From Burhinus oedicnemus (lineage: Eukaryota; Chordata; Aves; Charadriiformes; Burhinidae), in contig VFFE01008521.1 of the NCBI GenBank assembly GCA_008921705.1, positions 1,176,745-1,240,744 on the forward strand: a stretch of 64,000 nt of DNA, given 5' to 3'. Shown one piece after another: positions 12,600-23,640 of this stretch. The notes under the pieces are model-generated. The model was not told the origin of the DNA and did not search any database. It worked only from the letters and a program-made list of their open reading frames with translations. How positions within the stretch are numbered: position 1 is the first letter of the stretch; each line of letters starts with the position of its first letter. A program made the position numbers and the translations under genes.

Positions 12600-12870
12600 G
12601 GCAATCATAAAATTGAGCCTAATGATTGATATAGAGTCAGCAATAAATATATATTTATTCTTAACAAATGCTCATTTCCACATTATTATAAAACTGATAA
12701 GAGCAATGCCTTTGGTATTTTTGTCAGCTTTGACAGCCACATATGTATGTTTCATTATAATTAGATACATGCTATTACCAATAAAACCCTTATTCATTAT
12801 GCTAATGCATTCACTTCACAGATCAATTAATTTGTGGCAACCTACTGGTCATGTATACAGCAGATCTGAA
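12600..12870. promoter_or_regulatory. Candidate conserved noncoding patch
   Basis: Motifs of known developmental factor classes are packed here. They include facing TGTCA and TGACA cores in TTTGTCAGCTTTGACAGC (TALE/MEIS-type), an octamer-like ATGCTAATGCAT near 12799, TATAATTAGAT, and several ATTA cores. The overlapping plus-strand frame (12613-12891) encodes a hydrophobic string typical of AT-rich DNA and is not a credible protein. Conservation cannot be judged from one sequence. Confidence 0.2.
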
Positions 12871-13217
12871 TTGTGCCAATGCGGATGTTAGGATTTCTTT
12901 TTTACAGAAATAATGAGTTTAGTGGTTTAAAATGTTAACCATAACATCTCGTCTTGTTTTCAAGTGACAGCAATACATAACAGGTTCTGTTCATTTTGAT
13001 GACTTTAAAAGCTCTTAAGATAAAATGACTTTTGTCATTAAAAATGTAGCTTGTCTAAGCCAGAAACTAATTTTTATTCTTATCAAAATTGTTGCTGTTT
13101 GCATCATTGAAGAATTGGTTAAATTCAGGCTACCTTATTCTACTCTTTATGATCACTTCAGTGACAATAGGTCCACATTTTCAGCTGTATCTGAAATCAG
13201 AAGGTTGCATAGTTGTT

Positions 13218-13234
13218 AAAAAAAAAAAAAAAAA
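13218..13234 (+). repeat. A17 homopolymer
   Basis: Seventeen consecutive A bases, followed by GAAGAG. There is no recognisable retrocopy upstream, so this is recorded as a simple repeat. Confidence 0.9.
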
Positions 13235-13597
13235 GAAGAGTGTTTTATCACATTTAAATAGCTCCTTGATCTGCAGAGTCTAACTGATGATTCTTGGGTG
13301 GAATCTGAAGTACTGACTTATGGAGCTCATCATAGCTTTCCTGCCTGAAAAACTCTGCCTCTTGTGGAGCCTTAACAGGATTTCTCTAACTAGAATCTCT
13401 GTTTTGATAGAAAGAGTTATTTCCAACCACGATGTCCTCCTGGAGCAGTTTCCAGCTTTCAGGCTCTACTCTCTTTTGTATATACCAGTCTGATGTTAAA
13501 ATTTTCTGTGGAAATCTTTCTATGCACATGCATTCAGCTGAAAATTAAATTTTCTATTGAATAGCAGTTTAATAAAGTAAATATTCTGACTAATGTA

Positions 13598-13725
13598 GAA
13601 TCGTAGAATCATAGAATAGTTTGGGTTGGAAGGGACCTTAAAGATCATCTAGTTCCAACTCCATTGCCATGGGCAGGGACACCTCCCACTAGACCTGGTT
13701 GCTCAAAGCCCCATCCAATCTGGCC
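13598..13725 (-). mobile_element. CR1 LINE 3' end fragment, minus strand
   Basis: The plus strand starts GAATCGTAGAATCATAGAAT and continues with GGTTGGAAGGGACCTTAAAG. This is the reverse complement of the CR1 3' terminus with its ATTCTATG-type tail repeats. The fragment then runs through CCCACTAGACCTGGTTGCTC and stops near CCAATCTGGCC, so only about 130 bp of the 3' end are present, as is usual for 5'-truncated CR1. It is flanked by imperfect direct repeats (13564-13600 and 13748-13791). It is noncoding. Confidence 0.93.
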
Positions 13726-13791
13726 AACTATGCCTGCCTGTAGAAAACAGTTTAATGGTGAAAATATTCTGGCTATACCCATGTGTAGAAA

Positions 13792-16700
13792 ACTTTTTTT
13801 TTTTTGTAGTTTGCAGATGCTGAGGGATGTAGAATTTGTAACTGGTAAAATATTTTACAACCTTTTCACATGTTTTTGAGGATGACTAAAAAAGAAACTT
13901 CCAGAAGCATATTACTACAAATTTTCTGCAAATTAAAACAACTAAAAAGGTGGAGAAGAATGTGATTATCTTTGTGAACCTAAGAGAAATCTTACATCAG
14001 CAAAGTTGTACTGCCGAACAAGCGAGCTGTTCTTTAACTTTCATTTGAAATTAAAAGTGCAGAAAAAAATTACCCAAGTTTCAATCAAAGGCTGCCCTGG
14101 AAGAATAAAAACAAGGGAGCTTCTGATTCCTCATGACCTGCTATATGCTTGCACTTCGAGAAATTCCAGTGTGTGTTTGCTTTTCACTTTGAGAAGGAGA
14201 AGACTCATGTTCTGCTTGGTTTTGCTCTATGCCTCTACTATCAGCAGGCTCATTAACTATTAGAGAAAGATTTGTCCTAAACTCTTGCTTATCATCAAAC
14301 CAGAACTAAAATCTTTTAGAACAGATATAAATATCTCTTAAGAAGGGCCTCAACTTTAAATAAATCATCCCACTATTTTTAGTGATACTTCCTGTATGTT
14401 CAGACCTGTGTGTAGTGAGGTCTATGTAAGGAGACGGACAAGGACTTTGTAATTAGTTTCATTGCTAAGTACAGCTAAAACTAATACTTGATTAACACGA
14501 TACCAGTTGAATCAGCAGATATTTATCCTTTCAACATCTTTTCAGTCTGGATCCAAAATGCGTTGGGAAGCTATCAAGGGAAACTGTACATCAGACAGAA
14601 GTATTCTGTAGAGTAAAACACAAGTCATCAGGGACATGAAATTCTTTTAGTAAGACTTTTGCATATCTCGTGCGTTGCTTAGCTTACTTACAGAGCTGCC
14701 ATTCTCATTGATTAGATTAAAACTAATGCATTTCGTCACCTCAGTGTGGTCCTGAAAAGGAAGAAGTGTTATATTTTAATGACTCTGTGAACTTTTCAGA
14801 TATACCTTTATCTCCTCATTCAGATGCACTGTTGCTCTGGTTTAGACTGGCTTGTCATATAAAAATGAATTCAAGAGCATTGGAAATGGATGACAGATTG
14901 AAATTAAAGAGATGGCAATAACCTCTAAAATAGTAAACACACTTTTCTTAATCTCTGAGAATGAAGAAGAATGAATATCATGTTGCAAGCTCTCTCTTCT
15001 CTCAGTAATTCTGAAGGTTCAATTACATTTGAAGATGGAAAAAAAAGTCATCACAGATACTTCAAGCCAAAAATCCTGGCTGGCTTTTGCACCCAATTTA
15101 CAGTGGACTTTATTAAGAGCCAGGAGTAATTTCAGCTTTAGAAATTTGCTTCTAAAACACCAATGCCTGTCATGCAGGATGCACGTTTATGCATTAGTTT
15201 TTCAAAGCAAACTGGAGCAACTGTGGCATGTAATTGTTCATCATGATTTCTCCATATTAAATTAGAGAAAAAAACCTTTAACTGTATCTTCAGGTCTCAG
15301 ACATTATGAAATTTTAGTGTCTGAAAATATTTTGCATGTTTTCCTTTGCAAGTGGGAACAACTGGAACACAACTTTCAAATCTGTGTACTTTGTGACAGT
15401 TTAACAGAGGAAAAAATGAGTCTGCTCTTGCCACATCATGATTACACCACATATATTTTGACTAATCATCTCTTTTCATTAGCCATCATTAGCAATAACT
15501 GACATTTCCGCTGAACCCCAACATGCTGTGCTTAATATTTTTACACAAGAGCAGTAACATGTTAGCTAAACGCGTGTAAGTTTTAAAAGAGGAATGGCGT
15601 CATGGTAAGGGCAAAAGAATCATATAGTTACCAAGAATAACACCATCTTCTGTCACTTTGTGTGTATGTAGCAAAGATGAAGGTGTAAGCAAAGAAACCC
15701 AAGGATTGCTGGGACTGAATTCTCTCTTATGCTTTTAACTCTTTGAGAGGAATAGCAGGTGCTCTCTCCAGTGCCTGCAAGGTGCCAGGAAGAGGAATTA
15801 ATGAGATGTGAAAAAGCCTAAACTTGGTGTATTTAGCCATGCCCAGTGGAGCAAGGTACACAAGTCTTGCACTAGACAAACCCAACAGTCAAATGACATG
15901 TGAAGTAGTATCTTCTCTATGAATGAACTAAATCAAGAGACTCTCTCCCTGCTTGTTCCTCTGACTCTTTAGTGCAAGTCAACTAACCAAACTTAGTTTT
16001 TCGTAATTCATGAAAGTTAGAACTGTAGGCAACAATGGGAAAATACAACCAACAGGAAACTTTTTAGTCAGAGCAAGATGCAAAATAAGATACTTTAGAA
16101 ATATTATGTATTTGGACTTCTGACAATACCTATTAAGACCGGATGTGTTCACTTCAAATAAGAAAATATAAAAATGTACTGTAACTATATTAATATAAAG
16201 TCCATGTCATAAATAATGAAATTATATTGTTATCAAGCAAAGTGATATCTAGTGGTCTATCTATTGACAATATCACAGAACACCTAAAAAAATTGAAATT
16301 AAGGTGGTCAGTTCATACTGGTAAATGATTAAAACTGTTACAAGAACATTTTGATTTCATGTCTATTTTCCTCTATCTACTCCAAAAGAACAATGTATAA
16401 AACTGTAAGATACTCAGCTGTTCTTGGGAAATACAACATATTTTAGTTCAAGAAGTACAAGCTTTAAGTTAACTAGTATTTGAATGTTTCCTCAGGATAT
16501 AGTGTTATTCATCTTTTTCTCTGTACAAAATTGATTGAAGAAGTAATCATCACTGGCAAGTAATTCCTATCCCATTATTATCCTTTATTACGTATCCTAC
16601 TCTTGCTGATATAAGGGTTGAGGTAAGCTACCTTGTAAATCAAAACAATGAAGTGATCCTGATTAAAAATAATTTACAAATATTATGTTTCTATTGAAAT

Positions 16701-17684
16701 AATTCATCAAAAAGATTTGCTTTTATGAATACATTGATTATTTTTACTAGTTAGAGTAAATAGTAATATTTTACAAATTTGCTTCCTGTAATAAACTGTT
16801 CTTGAACTATTCTCTCTACTCTTACCTCTGAGCACGATACCTTTTTATTTCATGTATAGCATAGGTCACCTAAATCAAATCAATGGTTTCTAAATCTTAT
16901 CTAGATGATTAAAATTGGCGGTGGGACATTTCTCAGATAAATATAGAATATTAAGTACTCTTCAAATACATATCCGCACTAGCATATCTGAACAGCTGTT
17001 TTGATCTGTAGCCAATAACAAATGTCTGCATAAAAATGAATGAGAGAGATGTGAGGATAAAGCTAAAATTCTCAGAATTCTCTGGCCTGACATAATTTTG
17101 ATGTAGTGTGAAATGCAATTATAGAGTTTCCCTAGGTCACTATTAAAAACACGAGTACACCCACAAATTCATTCCAAGGGAAAGAAACATTGTAAAAACA
17201 CACATATATTGTCATGCTCTTTTCACTTGCCATAAGTAAGTGAGTATTTTGGAAACAGTTGTCATTGAAAAACACACACTTTATTTTTCTCATAATTTTT
17301 CCTAGAATTTCCCGCCTCCTTTTAAGGATTAAAAAGTCTTCTGTTATTGTTTGAATGAATTATATAGAATTCTTTTTACTTTTAATTATTCAGTAAAATA
17401 CAAACCACTTCTTTTCATTACAAACAATATGAAGATTCCCATGGGCACAAGTCAGTTTTAAAAAGGACTTGTGGCTGGGGTTTTTTTTAAGTACTTCATC
17501 ATGGTACCTTAAATTTATGGTTTCTTTTATGGCCCTACTAATTCAGATACTATTTATAACCAGATAAAATTATAGTTGTTTTCCATTAAATCAATAAAAC
17601 CAAAGCTATTAAAATCCTCTTAGACTTCATTACTAGAAAACACCCATGTTAGGAAAGCAGCTCAGTGTGTGTTTGACATTACAC
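13792..17684. other. AT-rich unique DNA, no gene seen
   Basis: A 12-T run lies at 13794-13805. The remainder is AT-rich with scattered short frames of no distinction (the longest, at 14006-14263 and 15029-15265, lack splice signals that stand out). I recognise no repeat or RNA gene. Confidence 0.5.
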
Positions 17685-17760
17685 ATATCCCTAAATACCA
17701 CTGAAGTCAATGGGGTTTATGGACACACTTTAAAATCATTACATGCCTAAGTTATTTTGT
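17685..17760. repeat. Remnant of ancient amniote-type repeat
   Basis: The core CACTGAAGTCAATGGGGTTT (17699-17718) matches a motif family, CCAYTGAAGTCAATGGRR, that I recall as widespread in turtles, crocodilians and birds and as a remnant of an old transposable element. The motif is close to self-complementary. The family name and extent are not certain from memory. Confidence 0.35.
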
Positions 17761-19394
17761 GCATAAAGAATGTCAATTTGGAGCTTAGTTAATTCCAGAA
17801 ACATAATGACATCCAGCAGCAGAACTATCCATATTTATAATTCACCAGACTAAATCATTATTTTCTTTGATATTTTGTTTTAAGCATTTTTATCATTAAC
17901 ATTCAGATCCAGACTTCAAAGAAAAGTATCTAATCTTTTTATAGTAATTAATTTTTCCATATAAATAGAATTTTAATAAGCAGTTATTATCTGATCTGTT
18001 ATGTATCACTTGCATGCTCTGGGCCATCATTTTCTTGATTTATTACACTGCTGCATTTGTTCTCACATGTTGAAAATTCTTCACTTAGGAAGTAGGAATT
18101 CACTTCCAAAGAAACACTCCATGTCGATTCCCGCCTGCACACAAACTGGTAGTAGGCTTATTAGATTAGACCTACACAGCTTTAGGAGCTCTGCCTTAAG
18201 GTATATCTTGCTGAAGTCTGAAAATATTAAACATATTTTTTTAATTGAATAAGAAACCTGAGACTGCTTATTTTTGTCAACAACAAGCGGAATTTTATAA
18301 AGGCAGTCATCTTTCATTGAAATCAGGGGGAAGTTCTCTAGCTACTTTATTTAGAGCTGAATCAGGTCTCAGAATATCCCGCACACATAACAAGCAGCTT
18401 CTGAAAACATCCTTGGAGCCAGACTCATATGTTTTCTGCTTTGTGTTACACTTGAACAGCTTCTATTTGCTAGTGCTGCCTGCAAGAGCTTGAAGAGATT
18501 GTTTCTGAATGTTACTATGGGAGCTCAAATCTCATTATTCCCACAGCCAAATATAAGGTGAATTCTGAATAGAATAAAAATTAGTTGCTGTTGTAATTTG
18601 CTGATATCAAACCCTGCGTTTTATTAATTCAATAACATCATCTTAGATAACTGTGCTCCGGAACAGAAAGAATAAACATTTCCTTCTCCTGCATTCCGTG
18701 TGTATGCTGTGGTATTTACAAAGTCGTTCAAAGTATGTTACTACTAGTTCAGAAAGGGCCATTTCGTTTAGAATTTTCAGTGTTAACATATTCCTTTTGC
18801 GGTCTTAGCTCAGTAAGTAGAAAATATTCCAATGCTTCTTTTCATTAAAATTTAAATTTAGCATTTTGCTTACCAGCCAGAAATGGCAACAAACTGCAAT
18901 GGTTCATAAAATACTTTTCATTCCTGAAATTCCAAACTATAAAGCAATTTTCCCTTTTTTTTTTCTTTTTTTTCCTGATATTTAATTTTTAATTCTTTCC
19001 TGGGCTTATGAAATATCACTGAAGTCTGATGATATTTTGGTCTGAATCTTTAACCATGAATACATAAAAATGTGCTAAACTACTGGCTAAACAGGAAGGC
19101 TGTATCAGAAAATGCTCAGCCAGTAAGAAGCTCAGGTCTAGATTCTTGTTTTATTCTCTGACATCAGAATAGTACAAAACCTTGGTTAGTAGAAAATATA
19201 AAAAAATACATTAGTCAAATCATTGCTGACAATGCCCATTTTCTTTCACAGATTATTTTTTTACAATACCTCTATGTTAAAAATATTTTATATATCTGTA
19301 AAAAACCCCAAAAGCAGTAGAGACGTTTTCCTTTTTTGAACCACTGAAAGCATTTCACTTATAGTCTTAAGTATTCCATATACAGTCCTCAAGT
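17761..19394. other. AT-rich unique DNA, no gene seen
   Basis: It contains a second ancient-repeat remnant at 18309-18372 and a T/C-rich tract near 18950-18975. Frames at 18001-18493 overlap on both strands and show no family resemblance. Confidence 0.5.
18309..18372. repeat. Remnant of ancient amniote-type repeat
   Basis: TTTCATTGAAATCAGGGGGA (18312-18331), followed further on by GAGCTGAATCAGGTCTCAG, resembles the same CATTGAARTCARTGGGA...GAATCAGGCC repeat recalled from archosaurs and turtles. It is eroded, and the assignment is from memory. Confidence 0.3.
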
Positions 19395-19575
19395 AATTCA
19401 GGTTGGAAGGGACGCCAGGAGGTCTTTAGTCCAACCTCCTGATCAAAGAAGGTGAGCTGAGAGGTCTGATCAGATTGCTCAAGGCTGCATGCAGTAGGGT
19501 TTTGAAAACCACAAAAGACAGAGATGGCACAGCTTGTCTGGGCAGCTTGTACCAATGCTTAACTATCCTCAGTGG
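19395..19575 (-). mobile_element. CR1 LINE fragment, minus strand, diverged
   Basis: The plus strand reads TCAGGTTGGAAGGGACGCCA, then CAGAGATGGCACAGCTTGTC and GGGCAGCTTGTACCAATGCT, the reverse complement of a CR1 3' region. It is more diverged than the other copies and lacks the terminal GATTCT repeats. It ends near a T/G-rich stretch. It is 5'-truncated, with only short remnants of ORF2 coding. Confidence 0.85.
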
Positions 19576-19655
19576 TGGTTTGGTTTTGGTGTTTTGGTTT
19601 TGGTTTTTGCGTTGGAGGCTTTTTTTGTTGTTGTTCTGGTTAGTTTTTTTTAAAA
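19576..19655 (+). repeat. T/G-rich low-complexity tract
   Basis: Runs of GGTTTTGGTTTTGG-type units and TTGTTGTTGTT follow directly after the CR1 fragment. The tract could have arisen from a simple-sequence expansion at the insertion junction. Confidence 0.7.
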
Positions 19656-19659
19656 TTTA

Positions 19660-21599
19660 AATACTTAGTTTTCATGACCAAATTAAAAACCATGTAAGAA
19701 TGAGGCATATCTGAAAATGGTGATCATTGGGGTGATTCTGCTGCACCAGTCTTACGACTTGATACATCATTTCATACTTGTTCACATAATATGATTTATA
19801 TAACCTGGCTGACTTAGTGTAGTACAGTTTCTCAGCAGGAGCTCTGCCATGAGAGACATGCAGTGTTAAAAATTTCTTTTCTTCTTTTGTGTGTTGAGAA
19901 AATTCTTCTTATCCTCAGGTCAGATCAGATATTAGTAATTCGATTTTTTTACTAGGTTAATACAAAGTAAAGCATATAAGTGTTACCTGCAGTTTGGTGG
20001 GTGACTGAATATTAGCAGGGAAGCCAAAAGCAAGTTTTATATTACATGGTTTCAATAATTACACCCTACACTGATATTTGACAGTGACCAGAATTTTGTT
20101 ATTATATGTTACCATTAAGTGCATGACCCTATCTCTAAATCTCCTTCACACTTCTGCTTTTTTGCTTTTCCTGCAGTATTTCATCAAGCAATATGAAATA
20201 CGTGGCTATAAGAGTTCTTTCTGAAGACATGTCTCTCCCGTACTAGCCTTTTGCCATATAAAGCATACCAGTCACAAGCCTTTGAGGAACCTGATGTTTG
20301 GTAAGGTTTTTCTATAGGAAAGACATGTTTAAATTTACATACGTGGATAATAAACCTTACTGTCAACAGCCAACACTTTAAAAAGTTTCCAAAAGTGAGG
20401 GAACTGATGTTGGCTTGTCTTGTAACATTATCATAACCGATGCTCTGGATGGCATTTGATGTTTCTGTTCATGAAATATTTGTCCAGTTTTTTCACATAC
20501 CAGTCTCTTCAGTCCTTTGCTAGAAAGTGATATAGCTATCATATGGAAAAGTTTAGGTAAATTTAGCATACAGCAAACAGCAGTTCCTATGCATCAGAGC
20601 ATATTTTGCAGATATTATAGTAAGACTCAATATTCATGCATATTCACAGCAATGTATGAAAGTAATCCGCATTATTTTATAAATGTTACCTCACCCTCTC
20701 CTAAATTCTGTTTGCCTACTTGCCTCTCATAGCTAAATTTATAATGAGTTATAGTAATAGGTGTTAGTCAGCTGACTAAAAGAGACTGTAAGTGACACAG
20801 GAAATAAAAATCATTTAGTGTATCTTCCCATTTGGAGTGCAGACAAAAAGCTCTGGTTTTCCAAGTATGTTTCAAATGTAAGTGAACCAAAAGTATCAAA
20901 GACTCCACTGGAAGTCTACTTTCAAAATCATCATGGTCTACTTAGCTTAGTGAAAATGCAAATTAGTCAAAGAGCAGACACTTTGTTCTTTTAGCAGGTG
21001 GGTTTGCAAATGTTAGCTCTTGGAAAATATCAGATGATCACCTTAAGAGACATTAAAACTATATAAGTTGTGTTTTCAATTTATCTGTGGGCTTAAAGGA
21101 GGTGACAGTTTATTTTTGTCTTTTGGGGCTAGCTGCAGTAGGGTGCTGTAGATGAATACACTGAAAAAACCAGCTATGCAAACATATCATGCAAATATAT
21201 TGTGTTGTTTACGTAGTCTTCCATCTATGGGTGATTTTCTACAGCTGTTTGTGATCACTGTATCTGAGATTTTTTTTTACTTAAGCTCATACATTGTTTT
21301 TAATAGTTTAAAAGTTGACATCCAAAAATAATAGAAAGGAGGGCTTAACAGTGTGTTAATTTAGGGGCTTGACTTTGCATTTTTTTCAGCTGCTTCTGTC
21401 CTTACCAAAACTTACTTAATTGTGATGAAATTTTCTTGTTTAGTTTTGCAGGAGGCAAAAAAAAAGAGAGAGAGCGCAACAGAGAAAACATTCAATCTTT
21501 TGTAGGATAACTTTAAGGAGAAGTATACTGTTTTGATAGTTTAAAAAAAAAATCTAAGAGTGTTTTTCTTGCAAAGCAAATGAAAACTTACTCAAGGAA
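19660..21599. other. AT-rich unique DNA, no gene seen
   Basis: A short A9 followed by (GA)n lies at 21457-21474. Small frames at 20184-20732 overlap on both strands and look accidental. I recognise no other structure. Confidence 0.5.
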
Positions 21600-22426
21600 G
21601 TTTCAAGGAGGTGCCAAAATAATACCCTGCCCGGCTACTCCCAGGCCCATCCCAGGTGCCATCAGCCCATCTAAGGCCTACCTACACAAGCCCAGAGGAG
21701 CACAGGTGCACAGTGGCAGGCAGGGGAAAACCTGAATCACAGACACATAGGAAAGGACACACTGCCTCCGTGTGTCCCAGGGCTGCCCCAGCAGAACCTC
21801 GGCCCCAGTGTCCAGCCGTGAAACCTGTCAGTATGAGTCAGTGATGGAGCACCTTTCAGACGGAGAAGGGTTGCTGCTCAGGGGTATGGACATATTACGG
21901 GGTAAAGGGGACGTACATTTTGGGTTTGCACTAGACTTATTATGGAATATTTATGAGAGGAACTGCAGGTGGGGAAAGGGTGAGATCTGGGTGATTTAGG
22001 AAGGAACAAGCATGGGAAAATAGAGGGAAAAGTGGATAAAAAGGGCCAGTTGCTAGTAAGTAGGGGCAGATTATTACACGTGTCTGGACCTGATCATGGC
22101 AGTCTGTCTTCTTATGAAACGTTATGTCCAACTCTTCTCCTAGGCATGGGGCTTTATTTTGTGTGCATTTGTGTGTAGGGAGGTCTGAGTGCCAGCAACT
22201 GGCATCAGACCACGAGTCAGAGGGACCATGTTTCTGTGGTGACAGCAACTGGAGTGAGGGTCTGGTGTCAGCAGCAGGGCTGGGATGGTGGGCTGGAGGG
22301 CAGGTGTGCCTGGGTGCCAGGGGCTGGAGAGGCCAGAATGAAGGACACCAAGTGCCAGCCACCAAAGTCAGACCAGGAGCCAGAGGTCTGTGTGTCCATG
22401 GTGCAGCACCTGGAGTGAGTGCAGAT

Positions 22427-22816
22427 CACAGAATCATAGAATGGTTTAGGTTGGAAGGGATCTTAAAGATCATCTAGATCCAACCCCCTTGCCATGGGCA
22501 AGGACACCTCCCACTAGACCTGGTTGCTCAAAGCCTCATCCAACCTGGCCTTGAACACTTCCAGGGCAGACACAACTTCCCTGGGCAACCTGTTCCAGTG
22601 CCTCACCACCCTCACAGTGAAAATTTTCTTCCTCATACCTATTCTAAATGTTCCCTTTTCCAGTTTGAAGCCATTACCCCTTGTCCTATCACTACATGCC
22701 CTTTTAAAAAGTCCCTCTCCAGATTTCTGTAGGCCCCTTTTCATATACTGGAAGGCTGCTATAAGGTCTCCCCAGAGCCTTCTCTTCTCCAGGCTAAACA
22801 ACCCCAAGTTGTGCAA
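22427..22816 (-). mobile_element. CR1 LINE, minus strand, nested in LTR-like block
   Basis: The reverse-complemented 3' terminus, CACAGAATCATAGAATGG, starts the element on the plus strand. It then runs through CCACTAGACCTGGTTGCTC and the RT-distal coding region to the truncation point near ACCCCAAGTTGTGCA. About 390 bp are retained. An 8-bp match, AGTGAGTG, lies just outside both ends (22414-22421 and 22816-22823) and may be a target duplication or simply host repeat sequence. It gives a relative age: it inserted after the LTR-like block. Confidence 0.95.
22514..22816 (-). pseudogene. CR1 ORF2 C-terminal remnant
   Basis: About 100 codons of the C-terminal part of the CR1 ORF2 polyprotein (endonuclease/reverse transcriptase) remain open. 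Recognisable CR1 signatures are [22 protein letters not shown] and [13 protein letters not shown], and the frame ends in LDEALSNQV. The endonuclease and the catalytic RT core are missing because of 5' truncation, so the copy cannot be functional. The lack of internal stops suggests moderate age. Confidence 0.9.
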
Positions 22817-23500
22817 GTGAGTGTGTGAGCACTAGATCAAGATGGACTAGCTAGTAAGTCAGTGAAATGGCCTGGGAGCCAGGTATATCTCTAAGGGCAA
22901 GGTCAGGGGGAAGCTGGGACTTGGGGACCAAGGGACTCCTGGACAGCTGCTGGGGAGACCACAGATCCTGGGGGTCCCAAGGTTTGAGACCTGCTTGTGT
23001 GTGCATCTGTGCAAGAGAGTCTGCACCAGCAGCTGGAGTGCGGCTGTGGCTGTGGGGGCTCATGAGCCAGGTCCCAGCAGCTGGGGAGCGTGAGGGGCCA
23101 GGGAGCTCCTGGAGAGACTATGTGTCTAAGCCCAGCTGCAAAGGGGAACCACATTGTACCTATGTGCGTTTATATTCCCACTAATGGATCTTCATCTGGA
23201 TCAGCCAGAGCAGGGAACAGGATGAGGCCATTGACGCTGTTTCTGTTCATATATGTGCTGAGTGTGTCTGTCCATTCAGGTTGATCTGAGTGGTCAGTAG
23301 TAATGTAAATATGTCTATATATTGAGTATAGCGTGAGCTGCCTATTGGGAACTTGCACACATCCTTGCTGCTGGAGGTACCAGAGGACTGCTGCTGCTGT
23401 CTGCTGGGCCAGGCTGGGAGGAACCCAGACCCTAGAGATTGCTGCAGGAGGAGGAGTCATCTGGGCTCCAAAGCCCACTGGAGTTGGGTACCACCAAACA

Positions 23501-23526
23501 CAATTGCAAACTGCATATTGCAATTG
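23501..23526. repeat. Perfect 9-bp inverted repeat (hairpin)
   Basis: CAATTGCAA at 23501-23509 is mirrored by TTGCAATTG at 23518-23526, with an 8-nt loop. It lies inside the LTR-like block just before its 25-bp tandem repeats. TTGCAAT resembles a C/EBP-type half-site. No function is shown. Confidence 0.85.
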
Positions 23527-23545
23527 CTATGCTCTGAGTGCTGCA

Positions 23546-23612
23546 TTTGTATTGTGATTTAAGAACCGTACTTGTATCATGATTTAAGCACCGTACTTGC
23601 ATCGTGATTTCT
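23546..23612 (+). repeat. 25-bp tandem repeat, about 2.5 copies
   Basis: Units align at GATTT positions 23556, 23581 and 23606, with shared GATTTAAGMACCGTACTTG cores. They sit at the end of the LTR-like block and are likely part of that family rather than host DNA. Confidence 0.85.
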
Positions 23613-23640
23613 GTATCACTCTGCTAAATCCCGTGCAATG

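Larger units (their letters stand above)
21600..23640 (+). mobile_element. LTR-like repeat, copy B, split by a CR1
   Basis: A long GC-richer block with the same ordered motifs as the 3-4 kb block. A promoter-like GATAAAAAGGG (22035-22045) is followed by a CTTCTTATGAAAC segment, then repeated GTCTGAGTGCCAGCAACTGG-like and CTGGAGTGAG units. The far end has GTTCATATATGTGCTGAGTG, GGGAACTTGCACACATCC and a 25-bp tandem repeat. I recall this order from a common avian ERV/LTR-derived dispersed repeat. A CR1 copy is nested at 22427-22816, so this block is older than that CR1. No intact retroviral gene is visible. Overlapping frames across it are products of few stop codons. Confidence 0.6.

Noticed and set aside
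12613..12891. Hydrophobic 92-codon frame resembling a membrane protein
   Set aside because: AT-rich DNA with many ATT/TTA codons produces such hydrophobic strings. No start context, splice support or family likeness.
13218..13234. A17 run as poly-A tail of a retrocopy
   Set aside because: No cDNA-like sequence, poly-A signal or target duplication is visible upstream. The same applies to the A16 runs at 38.9 and 46.6 kb.
23546..23612. Possible CRISPR-like direct repeats
   Set aside because: Units are adjacent without unique spacers, only about 2.5 copies, and lie in an avian LTR-like block.
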